64,000 bases of DNA. It comes from Amia ocellicauda (Eukaryota > Chordata > Actinopteri > Amiiformes > Amiidae). The notes below the pieces were generated by a model. The model did not search any database, had not been told where the DNA came from, and worked only from the letters and a program-made list of their open reading frames with translations. Made by a program: the position numbers and the translations under genes. This document shows, piece after piece, positions 11,576 to 23,878 of this stretch (position 1 is its first letter; each line of letters begins with the position of its first letter). The stretch is from positions 6,973,905-7,037,904 of the forward strand of contig NC_089853.1 in NCBI RefSeq assembly GCF_036373705.1. The letters run 5' to 3'.

Positions 11576-12970
11576 ACCAGCTTTTTCAAACCCAAATTTC
11601 ACAAAAATGCTCAGAAGCAGGCTTGGCAGAAAAATGAGCCTGTGCTGTGTAAGGTTTGTCCCAAATCAGCGCCTTCAACTTTAAATTGGAGAGCGCACAG
11701 CCCAGAACCTGACCTCCTTGATGTTTCCTTGCACCACTTTGGAAAATAATTAGGTTCAACACAAAGCCGGCACAGAGGGCCCAGCAGCAGGAGCAGTACA
11801 CAGATGGAAACAGCTCGGCTTCTGGGCTGTAAGTCTTGGTACCTTCATATAAACTCTGCAAGGTCAGAAACGTTAATCAGTTGAAAGATTGGAAACATAC
11901 ACACAACAATTATGTTTATTGGGGATGTTTTATATTGTATTTAACTGATGATGTGGCTCAAGATGGGGAAGGAGGGGGGGGGTTGCTTCTCTTTTCATGT
12001 TCATGTCAAAGATGAACATTAGTGTGGAAAAAACATTTGTATTTTTCTTGGGCAAAGTTAATTTCCCGTTTAAAACCTTTTTCCACCTGCCACTGATCAG
12101 ACTGGCCTCGGAAAACACCAGCTCACCACGGTAAAGGTCTCAACTTTGCCAGTATAGAGGTTAAGTCTGAATATTGTTATTAACCGAAGTGAAATATATA
12201 TGGTGGGATTAGCAATACCCCCCACACTCCCCTGTACTTGAGACGGAGAAGCAGGAGTTATAGTAGCAGAAGAAATGGTTTGTATTTGACAAACTCCAAC
12301 GCTTCCATTAATTAGGGGAATTAAACAATTGGCACCATTAACATCTTTATTACAAAAAAGACAAAAAAGTTCTGGTGGATTTACACTTTTTAAGCATTCG
12401 GATCCTTTTCCTGCCTGCAGTTCACTAATTTTATTGTTGGATTGCAAAACCATCCCCGTTGACAATTATTATAATTATTATTAATTATTATTATTATTAT
12501 TTTACAAAGCAGTACAAAGAGTAACCACAAGAATACAAAACAAAAACATATTACACAATATTACAGTTGTGCTTTTTTTTGTTGGTTCATTAAATATATA
12601 AACACTCACAGCATTAAATTAATACAATTATAAGCTCATTTATAAAATATTACGTGTTTACCACACTCGAGTGTTTAAACACTCAAAACAAAATTCTAAT
12701 CTTTACAGAATACTTCCCATTACGACACAATGGCAAATAAATGGCACTGGAGGATAATTCCGCATATTTCATAGAAGGCAAAAGACACAAGAGGTTTTGA
12801 GGCTCGGATGTTCTAGACGGGAATTTTCTCCCCACTGTTGGACAAACATTTACAAGATAATAGCACCATCTGTTGCAGATAAGATCTTGGCAGACTAAAG
12901 ACAAGTTGGCTTAAAGGGCTTAATTTTAGTTTCCAGTGAAGTAATTTAAATGGGCAAAGTTATTGTGAGC

Positions 12971-13007
12971 GAATATTTAAATTAATTAATTAATTAATTA
13001 ATTAATT
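12971..13007. repeat. (AATT)n microsatellite
   Basis: Seven to eight ATTA units. Confidence 0.85.
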
Positions 13008-13552
13008 GGCAGGCTTTGTTTCCTCAACGACCAACCTCCAATGTAAAGTAATACTTGCATGAAAAACAAAAATCAAGACCACTCAAGCCAATCTTTTCTC
13101 CAGGCTTAAACCAACAACATCTGTTTAAAATAAATTAAATAAAAATTCCTACATAAGCGCGAGCAAGAAAATAATACTCTAACAAACTTGATGAAAATCA
13201 TCCAAGCTGACAAAGCTTTACAGTTTGTTGTAACTGATTATTTGAGGGGTTAAGGTCATTCTCAAATGACTTTTTCTCTGTAGAAAACAATTGTTTTCTC
13301 TCGCTGCTGTTTCCCATGCTACGAAGTCATCAGTACTTTTCCCGGATCCTGTAGTTGCAACGTGTTTGGATTTTCAATCAAAAAGATAAATATGTTTCCT
13401 GAATGTTACGTCATGTTTTAAAAAGACACATCCGATGGGACCACAAGTCTCCTATACGATTATCTGCAGGAGGAAACTCCAGCGACGTGGACTGCAAGGG
13501 CAATGAGACCCCCAACCCCCTGCTCTTTCTTCTTTTTCTTCGTCTTCTTCTT

Positions 13553-13590
13553 CTAATTATTATTATTACTATGATTATTATTATAATAAC

Positions 13591-13645
<55 letters not shown>
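13553..13645. repeat. (ATT)n microsatellite
   Basis: Imperfect at the left, then a long perfect ATT run. Confidence 0.95.
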
Positions 13646-13935
13646 TATACCCTTTCAGATATAGATGAGAAGAAATAAAACAGCTTGAAAAACGTTTTCC
13701 TTCATCCCTCTCTTTTCCGTTTTAAGCGAAAATCTCCAGAAAGCACTAGATATGAAATTAGACAGATGCCTAGAAGACAGAGCCGGAGAGGACAGCCCGG
13801 TTTGACAGCCCAGGACACTTCACTGCACGTCTTACACATACTCACTCCTATTTCATAGACAGCGTTAGAAGGCGCACAGGTATCAGTTTCATAAACCTTA
13901 CTTGGCTTGTTACACCATCGCAGAAATGAGGATGT

Positions 13936-13966
13936 TGATGATGATGATGATGATGATGATGATGAC
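13936..13966. repeat. (TGA)n microsatellite
   Basis: Ten TGA units about 70 bp beyond the FIBIN stop codon, probably in or near the 3' UTR. Confidence 0.9.
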
Positions 13967-14036
13967 ATTACTAGTCCATTAGTGTCCCGTGGAGAAGAGT
14001 TGGGCTCTGGTTTGAGCCCCAGCGCAGAGACGGAGG

Positions 14037-14660
<624 letters not shown>

Positions 14661-14719
14661 TTATTTCTAAAATAAAAATAAAAATCCTACCCCCTGAAGC
14701 CAGAAAAACAAAGCAAAAC

Positions 14720-14728
14720 TATATATAA
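14720..14728 (-). promoter_or_regulatory. FIBIN: Candidate TATA box of FIBIN
   Basis: On the minus strand TTATATATA lies about 65 bp upstream of the FIBIN ATG, which would put a start site near 14695 and give a short 5' UTR. A TTTTTCTGGCTTCAG sequence in between resembles a splice acceptor, so a 5' UTR intron is an alternative. Confidence 0.35.
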
Positions 14729-14939
14729 CTTTTTAAAATGTATTCAGCAAAAAGGTGGTGCATATTAATCCTTTTTGGATTGTTTTTTGGCTGGGTTTAC
14801 ATGACAATATCAGTGTTTAGCTGCAAAAAGCGCGTCATAGCAGAATAAATAGAAATATAATAATCCACAATAGTACCAGCAAATATTTTAGATCCTAGTA
14901 AACTCTTAAATGAACTCTTCAAATCATAAGACTGGTGTT

Positions 14940-15330
14940 AAAGCAGATCCGCCGTCCCGTGTCCTCTCTCTCCCCACAGGCGAAAACAAAAGCACAGAAA
15001 GCCGCTTCCAGGGGGACACGGAGCTGAGGCGCAGGTTTCCGCCGTTTCCTCTGGGCTGCTGTGTGGACGGGTCCGCGGCCGGGGCGCAGCTCGCATGGAG
15101 ACGGTCCGCAGTGTCCCTGACTGTCTCCTGCGTTACTATTTCAACATCTGGAGAGCCCGGGCACCGCTGTGCGTCTTGGCCACCGCCACCCCTCCCGGCT
15201 CTCAGATTACAGCCGCACTCCGGCTCTTAAAAGGCAAAGCGCACTTTCTCCAGGCATCTCTCCAACGGGACCCTGTTATTACAGTCACACGACTTCTCTC
15301 CGCACGGGCAGTGTGTGAAACGGGGCTGGG
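14940..15330. other. GC/CpG-rich block upstream of FIBIN
   Basis: GC-rich with many CpG (for example GGGTCCGCGGCCGGGGCGCAG near 15069) between AT-rich flanks. Open frames on both strands match nothing I recognise. It could be a CpG island of a distal FIBIN promoter or an unannotated transcript start. Confidence 0.35.
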
Positions 15331-18300
15331 GGGGGGGCAGAAAACTGAGTTTCTGTCCTGTTTGAAGTGAGAGAAGTCACACAACAAGACACAGCTGTCA
15401 CACTTTAAAATAACGTGCTGTGAATCCTCCTGTGTTAATATATGAATGTGGCAGAATAAGCACATGAATATATGAATCACGCATTTAACGTGAGTTCTGA
15501 TGTTAATCACATGTATAACAGGTTTAGGGTTTGAAGTGCATGAGATATTGATGTGCTAATCCCGTGGTATTCATATTTGAGTTCAGCAAGAGTCACACCA
15601 CCTTATTTTAAATTGTGACTGTCAAAACACAACTCCCCACAAATTAAGGACAAAATACATAAAAAAGGGCTTTGAGTGTTTGATTTAGAATGAGGAGATC
15701 AAATATTACTTTTTTGGAGGAAACAGTATTTGTGGAACACTTTCTGTTGTTTTGACTGTGGGCCTTTGGGCGGCTGAATTAATAAAGGAAATGACGGATG
15801 AATAGGCCTGCATAGCTGCTCACATATAGCTGCAGGTCGAAGCAGAATCTGCTCAAACTTAAACACAAACCATTCAGGATGTGAGGTTGACCCTCCCTTC
15901 AGAGGTGTTGATTCCAATTTCAAAGCTATTGGCTTTATCTGACTCTCACTAGTGGATCCAGTTCCTCTGAGCTTCTCTGAGGTCCAGTCTTATCTGCGCT
16001 GACAGGGACGTGCCATGGAGTCTGTAACTCACAGCAGCCAAGCGCTTGAAGTCAGCTCCGTTTGCTCTCAGTTTGTCAACAGCTGGGTTATAATTATGAG
16101 AGTCGTATAAACAGGATGGTGCTGCAACGCATGGCTGCAAAAATGACTCCCAAGTAAGGCCAAACCCACCCGATCTGTGTGATCAACTATAGATCGGGTG
16201 GAGACCATGATACCATGAGATTTCACATCAGGGTGTTCTTTATACACACACACACACACACACACTCTCTATCACACACACACCCATATATAACTAAGAT
16301 GTTCCTTCGGTGGATTTTTCATCTTTTCAAAACAAACACAGACAAAACAAAACAACAAAGGGTGGTGTGTGTGTGTGTGTGTGTTTGTCTTGGGCCGGGG
16401 GAGATGTCTTCTCTGAGACCAGTAATGATGCCCTAGAGGAAACACACTGCCCCCGCCCTGGCAACAAGTGGAGTGCAGTTAAACGGTGTCCAGCCCCCGA
16501 CACTGTGGTCTGTTTATTGACCCTGGACCGTCCCCAGGACCGTCCCCCGTGCGCAGGTCAGGAAACACACATACTCATTCAGCTTCTCAATCAGGAAAGT
16601 GCATCATCTTCACTGTGATACCAGATACACGAATACTTGAGATTTAATTAAAAAATGGTGTTATTTTTCTACATTTTTAAAATGTTGCTTGTATTGAATA
16701 CATTTCAATGGAGGACCTACTAAGCATCAGTAACTCAGTGTAAATAGATTCGTCATATTTCTATGGATTCATCAGTTACCCAGTTTAATTCCCCAAAATA
16801 ATAAATACATTGAAATAATAACAACAATAACACCACCTATGCTAAAAAAGGCAAAGTTTTTAAGCTAAGTAACGTGTCCTGCCTGAGCATTATCCCAAGG
16901 GGGCGCTGTCGGGATTTGAAAATGACAACAGACGTCAATCACGGCGCACAATCAGATGATTGTCCTTGCATGTGAAATGTACATTGTTCTCAATGTTGTG
17001 CAGTCGGCTGGCTGTTACTGCGCCTCCATCAATCACGTCCTAACACAAACCAGATGCGTTAATAACACTGACAATCTCTGTGGGGAGGGAACATGTCTGT
17101 TATTATAACACAGAGACATGTTAACACACTAGGAAGTATGGTGGATCTGATTAATAACAGGGTCTTGTGTGTGAGAGAGTGTGTGTGTGGTTGTGTGTGT
17201 GGCCTCTTCTCCACTGGCACCTGAGGGAACTTTGTCTAGTCAACATGGGACACATTTCACACTTAAAAGGGGTGAAATCTGAAACTGGTGGCACATAAAT
17301 ATCAATCAATCATTTTTTATTTGTATTGCGCCCTTCGCAGGGTTGCAACAGAGCGCTTTAATATCTAAAATCTTATTCTGGCACACTTTCTATATCATTT
17401 CAAGGTGCTTTTAGAAAATGTGTTATGTATATTTTTTTCCCTACACCCTTAAAAACACAAAAAGTATTTTGGCAGCATAAATCAGACCTTCTTATCTGGC
17501 CTGTCTTGCCTCGAGGGTTTTAGTTCTACCACATATCTTTAAATGACTTAATTGAACTAATTATATTCACAATGGGTGGAATCACCTGTCATCTCTAATT
17601 AGTTCATAATTGAAAGGTGTAACTCTCAGGAATCTGGAGCTGCCCAGCCCACCACAGCGTCTGAATCTCACTCTTGTGCAGCCAGGGCCTCGTTAAACAG
17701 GTGTTCTCTCAAACCCGGGCTGGTGTTTACCCATGTCTCGTCTCTTCAGAGGCCAGAGAGCAAGCAGACGACTTCATGAAGCAGCAGGATTCATTATTCT
17801 GTCTGCCGTTTGGATGAACTGAAGCAAAATGCGACTCTCTTCTGCTTCATTTAACCTGTTATGTAACTCTCCTGCACATAAAACGTGGACTTGGGTGACC
17901 TGTGGAATCTGCCATCCTCTGTATAGTGCTCTTAGGATATTATATTTTAAATGATTTATTCAAGCTGAAGCTTTAAGAACAGTAATGTGTCTTCTGACTG
18001 CAGCAATGCTGTGCTGAAATAAAAGTGACACTCACACATCAATACAATGAAATGAGGTAAAGGCTGTGAAAAGACTTTCAGACCTGCCATTCAAACCCAT
18101 CCACCTTCCAAACGGACACTCCTTCAGTGTAGGTGGTCGTGGGTAACACACAATCGGGTTACACACTGGATAGCACACAGCAGAGGGACCAGGCGGGAAC
18201 ACCAGGAGCAGCAACCCTGTTGTTATATTGGGACAGGATTAGGGCCTGATTTCATGGTGCCGGGGAAAGAGGAAATTAGCAAGGAAAGCTGGGGGCAGGG

Positions 18301-18889
18301 GTCACAGCTCTTGACCCAGCGGTGAGGAGGAAATCACGGGCCAGTAAATCAAATTCACCACCGCCATCCTGAGCTCGGCTTCCAGAGGAGAAGCAGCCGG
18401 GGCTGTGGCTCTGAGGCTGATCTGTGATCGCTGCCCCCAAGTGAGAGCGGAGCCTTCTGAGGAAAATTACTTTTACAGGGAAACCACATGGGTTATTTGG
18501 CTTTTCTGTTTTTATTGCTTGCCTTCGCTCCAGTGGGCCAGGGGCTGCCTACGCTATTGGAGGAGACTGCTCAGTCACCTCTGACATGTCTTTGCCGTGT
18601 ACTGCGTGTGCAAGATCACAGAGCTGTCGGACGCTTCAGTTTTCCTGTGAAGAGGACCACATCACACTTCTGTATTTATTTTCATGTCACTTTATTCTGC
18701 CTGTGTCCATGAATGAAACCACACCCCCTGGTGGCAAAAACCTGTGATCTCTCAGAGGTAAATAGCAACAGAATGCTACTGATATGCATTTATAGACATG
18801 GATGGGATCTTATGATTTGTTCTGATGAGAAGAGTCTTGATCAGAAACCCGCACAACCCCATGAAGATCCTTGAAAACACTCTAGCAGT
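15331..18889. other. Gene-free interval, mostly unique
   Basis: Contains CA/GT runs (about 16244-16266 and 16362-16384) and a short repeat-like segment at 17304-17372. A 74-codon frame at 18488-18712 starts with a signal-peptide-like stretch but has no recognised match and is not called as a gene. Confidence 0.45.
17304..17372. repeat. Short fragment of a dispersed fish repeat
   Basis: ATCAATCAATCA followed by TTTATTTGTATTGCGCCCTT and AGAGCGCTTTA, a pattern I recognise from widespread fish interspersed repeats. The family is not assigned. Confidence 0.4.
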
Positions 18890-19419
18890 GAGTCTAGCAA
18901 GACTGTACAATGCACTAGTTAGAGCTCATCTGGATACTGTAGACAGTTCTGGGCTCCACACTTCAAGAAAGATATCGCTGCTCTAGAGGCAGTTCAGAGG
19001 AGAGCAACCAGACTTATTCCAGGTCTGAAGGGAAAGTCCTACTGAGAGACTGAGGAACTGAACCTTTTCACCCTGGAACAGAGGAGACTACGTGGGGACT
19101 TGATCCAAGTCTTCAAAATCATGAAAGGCATCGACCACATCAAACCAGAGGAGCTTTTCCAGATCAGCAGGGACACACGCACCCGGGGACACAAATGGAA
19201 ATTGGGCTTCAAGACATTCAAGACAGAAAACAGGAGACACTTCTTCACACAGAGAGGCGTCACAATCTGAACAAACTCCCCAGCGATGTGGCTGAAGAGA
19301 CAATTTAGGAACATTCAAAAACAGACTGGATAGGATCCTTGATCACTTAGTTATTAATGGACACCAAACGAGCACGATGGGGCGAATGGCGAATTGGACA
19401 CTTTCTTATGTTCTTATGA
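18890..19419 (+). repeat. CR1-like LINE 3' end, copy A
   Basis: Translates, with interruptions, to the C-terminus of a CR1-group reverse transcriptase: [10 protein letters not shown], then RGDLIQVFKIMKGI, then TRGHKWKL, then ENRRHFFTQR and NKLPSDVAEET. It ends with the short direct repeat TTCTTATGTTCTTATG typical of CR1-type 3' ends. It is 5'-truncated and broken. This copy is sense; copies B, C and D are on the minus strand. Confidence 0.8.
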
Positions 19420-22400
19420 ATCGCAGAGGCCCTGAACGTGCCCTAGGACTCCAGGCACCAGTTCAGCAATCTGGATAATAATTGGTCTCAGTCATTTGGC
19501 ATTGTGTGGAAGAATGATTATTCCAATCGCAGGGTATGAAAACTGGAAAATCAATACAAAGGTCATGACCCTGTGCAGAATGGCTGTTTCGGTTTATTGA
19601 GATGTTTGCTCGTTGTAACTCAATCACCTCTTTATGCTTCACAGGAGTTTGTGCTGCTGCACCAAATAAAAGGCTTAGAAATCTGACGTCGTTTGGATTA
19701 TGGGTTTTGTTTGCCCGTAAATGAGACATGATCTCAGTAGCAACAGGATTTAAAATAAAAAGGCCATTCATTAAACTTTTTTTCTCTTCTTCTGCCTTTT
19801 TGCCAGGGATTTTTATTTTTTCAAGATCTTGCTGAAGAAAATAGAAAATTAAATCGAGGGTTTATCTGCCAAACAGACGTTTGGGAAAGAGCTCCACACG
19901 TCCAGGCCCTGCAGGCTTACTGCCTTGTTTCGTGTGCACTAAAATATGTATTAGTTATCCTCCAACTGCTTAATTTGGCCAACCTCTTAATCGCCAGAGG
20001 TTGAGAGTGACAGGAAGCCCCCTGTGGATTTCAGTAACGCAGGTACAGGTGGCTTGAGGAAAAAACCCAAACCGAGACGAGCAAACAAGCTTCCCAGTGC
20101 TGCGGTCTGAGCCAGTGCAGGTTCGACACACTGAAGGCTCTTTGTGTACGAGCCAGGCCCACGACATGGATATCTCGCACGTATCTCATTTTGAAAACAT
20201 GTACACATGCTCTGTACAGTTCAAACTAAAACACAAAGCGTTTATACTTGTATCTCTGCTTTCCCGTTACCAGCAGGAGTGGAGATAAAGCCCACAGCTG
20301 TGAAAAGTGACGTGCTGTTGACCTCCGAGTGGAACAGAGCCTCACACTGAGATTGCATCAATGCCGGCAGCACACCGATGTTGAAAATACTGGATGTCAT
20401 AATAACCCTCAATTAAACAAACAACCGACCCCTTTATTTGGCACATGAACTAGGGGACGGTCCATTCCTGGTGAAGGTGCTATGAACCAGCTCTTTGAAT
20501 GAGAAACTGTTCTGATCTTGGCACCACCGTCCAGCGGTCAGAGGTTTGGGTTTGGAGAGAGATGGTCGTCTGTGTCCATGCAGTCGGTCTTTGTCAGACA
20601 CTGACTTTGACTGGAATAGGTGTCAGTGTTTGCGAAATTGGGGGCCAACCGTTATGGAACTGAAAGACCGATTTCTTAACCAAACACATGTACACTTCAG
20701 ATGGGGGAGAGCTGCTGAGCCAGAGAGTTACGTACTCCATTTATCTAAATAATTAGACTGAAGACGGTTCAAGATCTCTCCAGCAATGGAGACATCATTC
20801 ATCTGCTGTCCTTTCACTACAGACACCAGTCTGCGCTCTCGCCAAACGTGACCTCAGAGACCCCCCATGACGGCACCAACACTGAATGTGAGCATTTTAT
20901 AGTGTCATAGTGTCATAGTTAAGTGTCTGTGAATGGCACAGACCTGGAGGTCAAGCAAAGTACAGATGTGAAGTGTGCTCTCAGCTGAGTGTCTTTGCAA
21001 GATTGTTATTATTTGCGATGAAGTACTTACTACCCCCCACCCTGCAAAAGTATGAATGTGTCAAGACCCCAGATAAACAGCATCCCCATACAATAACATT
21101 TCACACACATCAACCAATTGTTTGTTAGTATTGTTTTACAGTTACCATGCAGCTAAGCAAACCACTTATTATTGTGAGTTGCAGCACCGCGGATCCGGTC
21201 CATCTCTCTCACAATTTTCTAACATTGAATGGTAAGAACAGCCGTCTCTCATGGGCGTTTGATGGATCTGACAGGACAGGGGAGATCGAAGGGGAGACGT
21301 ACATCCTTGGTTAAAATCATCACCTTCGAACAACAGGATTAATCCTACAAATACACAGCTTGCCCAGTCGTGTAGGCTTTATGTATTTCAATAGATTTTC
21401 AGGCAGAAAATGACAGAACCCACATACGCACAGACAGGCTGTACGTGTGCGGGAACTCCTCACTGTTGAAAGTGGTCAGAAAAACGTATTTCACGCAGTG
21501 CCTAGCTAATGTTTAGAGCTGAAGAGCGGAAAGAGAACCAGAGCAACACTGAAACAATGTTCGTCTGTCCATCTTTCTAATTTATGGGGCCTCAGGCAGG
21601 AATCAGTGTTATATGTCTTTGTCAGCTCCTATCCTAACATGGAAACTATTTCACATATTCAAGCAGCGGAAAAACTGCCAGAAAACACTACCATGGCGAG
21701 GACAGGCTCCAGAGCGGAAACCTCTCTCTGCAAACAAAGTCCTGAGGCTAGGCAAGGAATCTGCTGCAGCAATTAAAACTCATCGGCGGGGAGAACGAAG
21801 TGACGGCTGCTCGAAACTTGCGAGTGCGTTGGATTTCACTGCTCAACTTCAAGGCTAGAACACATGTATAAATATTTGCTCAGCTACACATGAGGTGTCT
21901 AATTTTCATTCATCGGTTACTCGAAATGCTTGGATTATTCGAATGATCTACCAGAAGTGGTGCGAGCGCTGCACATTGGTTGGCCTCTCGTTGGTCTTGG
22001 ATGCAAGTTTTAGATTTTGTTTAAATGTTTAGGAGGTAGACGGAAACGTTAAAGTGACACAAAGACATTTAGATGGAGGAAGCGAGTGAGTGAAGGGGCT
22101 GGAGCCCAGAAGACACTGTGGATGTCAACGGAGTGAGAAATGAGCAGCTGTAGTCAACATCTGACTCGAACTTTCCAGCTCCAGAGTCTTGGGCGGCCTC
22201 CAAGATCACCCGATTGTATTCAGCCGCGCAGTTGTGCGTATAAACCTCCCATGTGATCCCATGGTTGTTCCACTCGCAATCCACCGTGAGAAACGCGTCT
22301 GTCTGTAGCTGTGCTTTATCTGTGCAATTAAGGCACGCACAGGACAACGGAGGCCGTGGCTCCGACTGGGGTGGTAGCGAACCACAGCTTCCATGTTCAA

Positions 22401-23049
22401 TATCTTTTCTAAACATGATGGAGAACACGATATTAAAATTAAATTTAAACCTCAGTGTCTGTATGAAGGTTTGCTTCCATGCAAGATTTCTTGAAAGAGA
22501 AGGAAGAATGTATGTTCCAGCCCTGCAGGAATAAATGAATTACAGACACACAACTCAGCCGAGGATTCATTTCAAAGTCGCTGGCAAACAGAAACATAGC
22601 TGGAGTATTGAATTATTGCTCAGATTCAGGGGGGAAAAGCCCCCAACAAAAACAAACAATCATTAATCAAAAAAAAAAAACACACACACATGGAAAATCT
22701 GTAAAATCCAACTTCCCCAGAATGTGATGCTGTCAATTACTTTTCGTACTTTAAGGTTGTGGAATAGAATCCTGAAAGCGTGCGTTTGATCCTAGAAAGT
22801 CCTCAGAGATCGAGGAAATGGATATTGCGCTTGGGGAAAGCGCTCCTCGTCTCAGGCCAGCCGATGTGAACACGATGTACTGCAGTTGACAGGCTGTAAT
22901 TCAATCGTGTCTGTTCCAGCTGCATCTTTCTCTTGACAATATGTTTTTGGCCCCAGCATCCTGATCAAATGATCGCACAGTGACTGTCTATCACTTTATT
23001 TACCACAGACACACCACTTTCTACCAGAATGCAGTTATCTTTAAAGTCA
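19420..23049. other. Gene-free interval
   Basis: No recognised gene or transposon. A minus-strand open frame of 119 codons (22069-22428) has no known domain. Confidence 0.45.
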
Positions 23050-23164
23050 AGCATAACATCCAAAGGGATTATGGGAATGATTGCGTCATACACACCAGAT
23101 TTTCTGATTCATTTTACGTGCACTGTAAATCAATCATTCCCATAATCCCTTTGGGTGCTATGCT
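23050..23164. repeat. Inverted repeat with 34-bp arms (possible MITE)
   Basis: The arms at 23050-23083 and 23131-23164 are reverse complements with about three mismatches (shared CCAAAGGGATTATGGGAATG), separated by 47 bp. The structure could fold into a long hairpin or be a small terminal-inverted-repeat element. It ends 19 bp left of the BEL/Pao insertion. Confidence 0.75.
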
Positions 23165-23183
23165 CTCTTTCAGACAAGCTATT

Positions 23184-23724
23184 TGTAGCTCCCTCCAGTA
23201 GTCAACACGAAGCACGAGGTCTTGGTTAAAAAACGGGGTTTTATTTCAACAACATATCATGTCAACCCGTGAGAACTGGGTTGAAAGAGAAAAAAAAAAT
23301 AAAAGGAAATTATAAATACAATGCATGTATGTATGTCTTGAATACAGTTTGTGCCGTTATAGTTACACACTAGTTAACACAAGCTATGCACATGAAATAT
23401 ATCACAGACAACTGGATACAAAAGAAACATACCTCGTAGGCTGCTTCCTACTTAGGAGGGGCTAAATCTCAAAAGCCTTCTTCCTTGTCTTCTTTACTCG
23501 GATAATATACATTTAGATATCTTTACATTCTTAATATTTACTTAGCTCGGAGAGCTCTTGCGATGCTATGTTTTAGCTCTACACTTTAGATGTTGTGCCC
23601 CCTTTAATTACGTGCGGAACACAAGGATGGCGCTAATTAGTTCCGCCTCTACGATATCCTATTAATTTTAGGTAGGAACCAAAAAAATAGTCACAAACTT
23701 AACTAAAGCTGAGAGGCAGTTACA
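23184..23724 (-). repeat. 3' LTR of the BEL/Pao element
   Basis: 541 bp. In element orientation it starts TGTAACTGCC and ends GGAGCTACA. A poly(A) signal AATAAA (plus-strand TTTATT at 23240-23245) lies near its end. Confidence 0.96.
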
Positions 23725-23732
23725 CTCCCACC
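23725..23732 (-). other. Polypurine tract of the BEL/Pao element
   Basis: Minus-strand GGTGGGAG directly upstream of the 3' LTR, the expected primer site for plus-strand DNA synthesis. Confidence 0.6.
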
Positions 23733-23878
23733 AAATCACAAGTGATTTCTCAGAACAGCTTGGAGACACACATACTGCATATAAACTGCACATAATATTA
23801 ATTTCAAAGTACTAACTATTTACTTATTATCTTAACTTAAGAACTAGTTGAAAGAGTGACTAGAGGATGCTGGAGTCT

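Larger units (their letters stand above)
7242..14036. other. Gene-free interval between BBOX1 and FIBIN
   Basis: No exon, RNA gene or recognisable transposon was found. Open frames here are short and unlike known proteins. Microsatellites within it are listed separately. As the region downstream of FIBIN and upstream of BBOX1 it could hold regulatory DNA, but nothing in the sequence alone proves it. Confidence 0.5.

Noticed and set aside
11429..11749. Arg-Glu and Leu-Ser repeat frames
   Set aside because: Translation of the (GA)n microsatellite.
22069..22428. 119-codon minus-strand frame
   Set aside because: No recognised domain, no splice context or neighbour support; length is within chance expectation.
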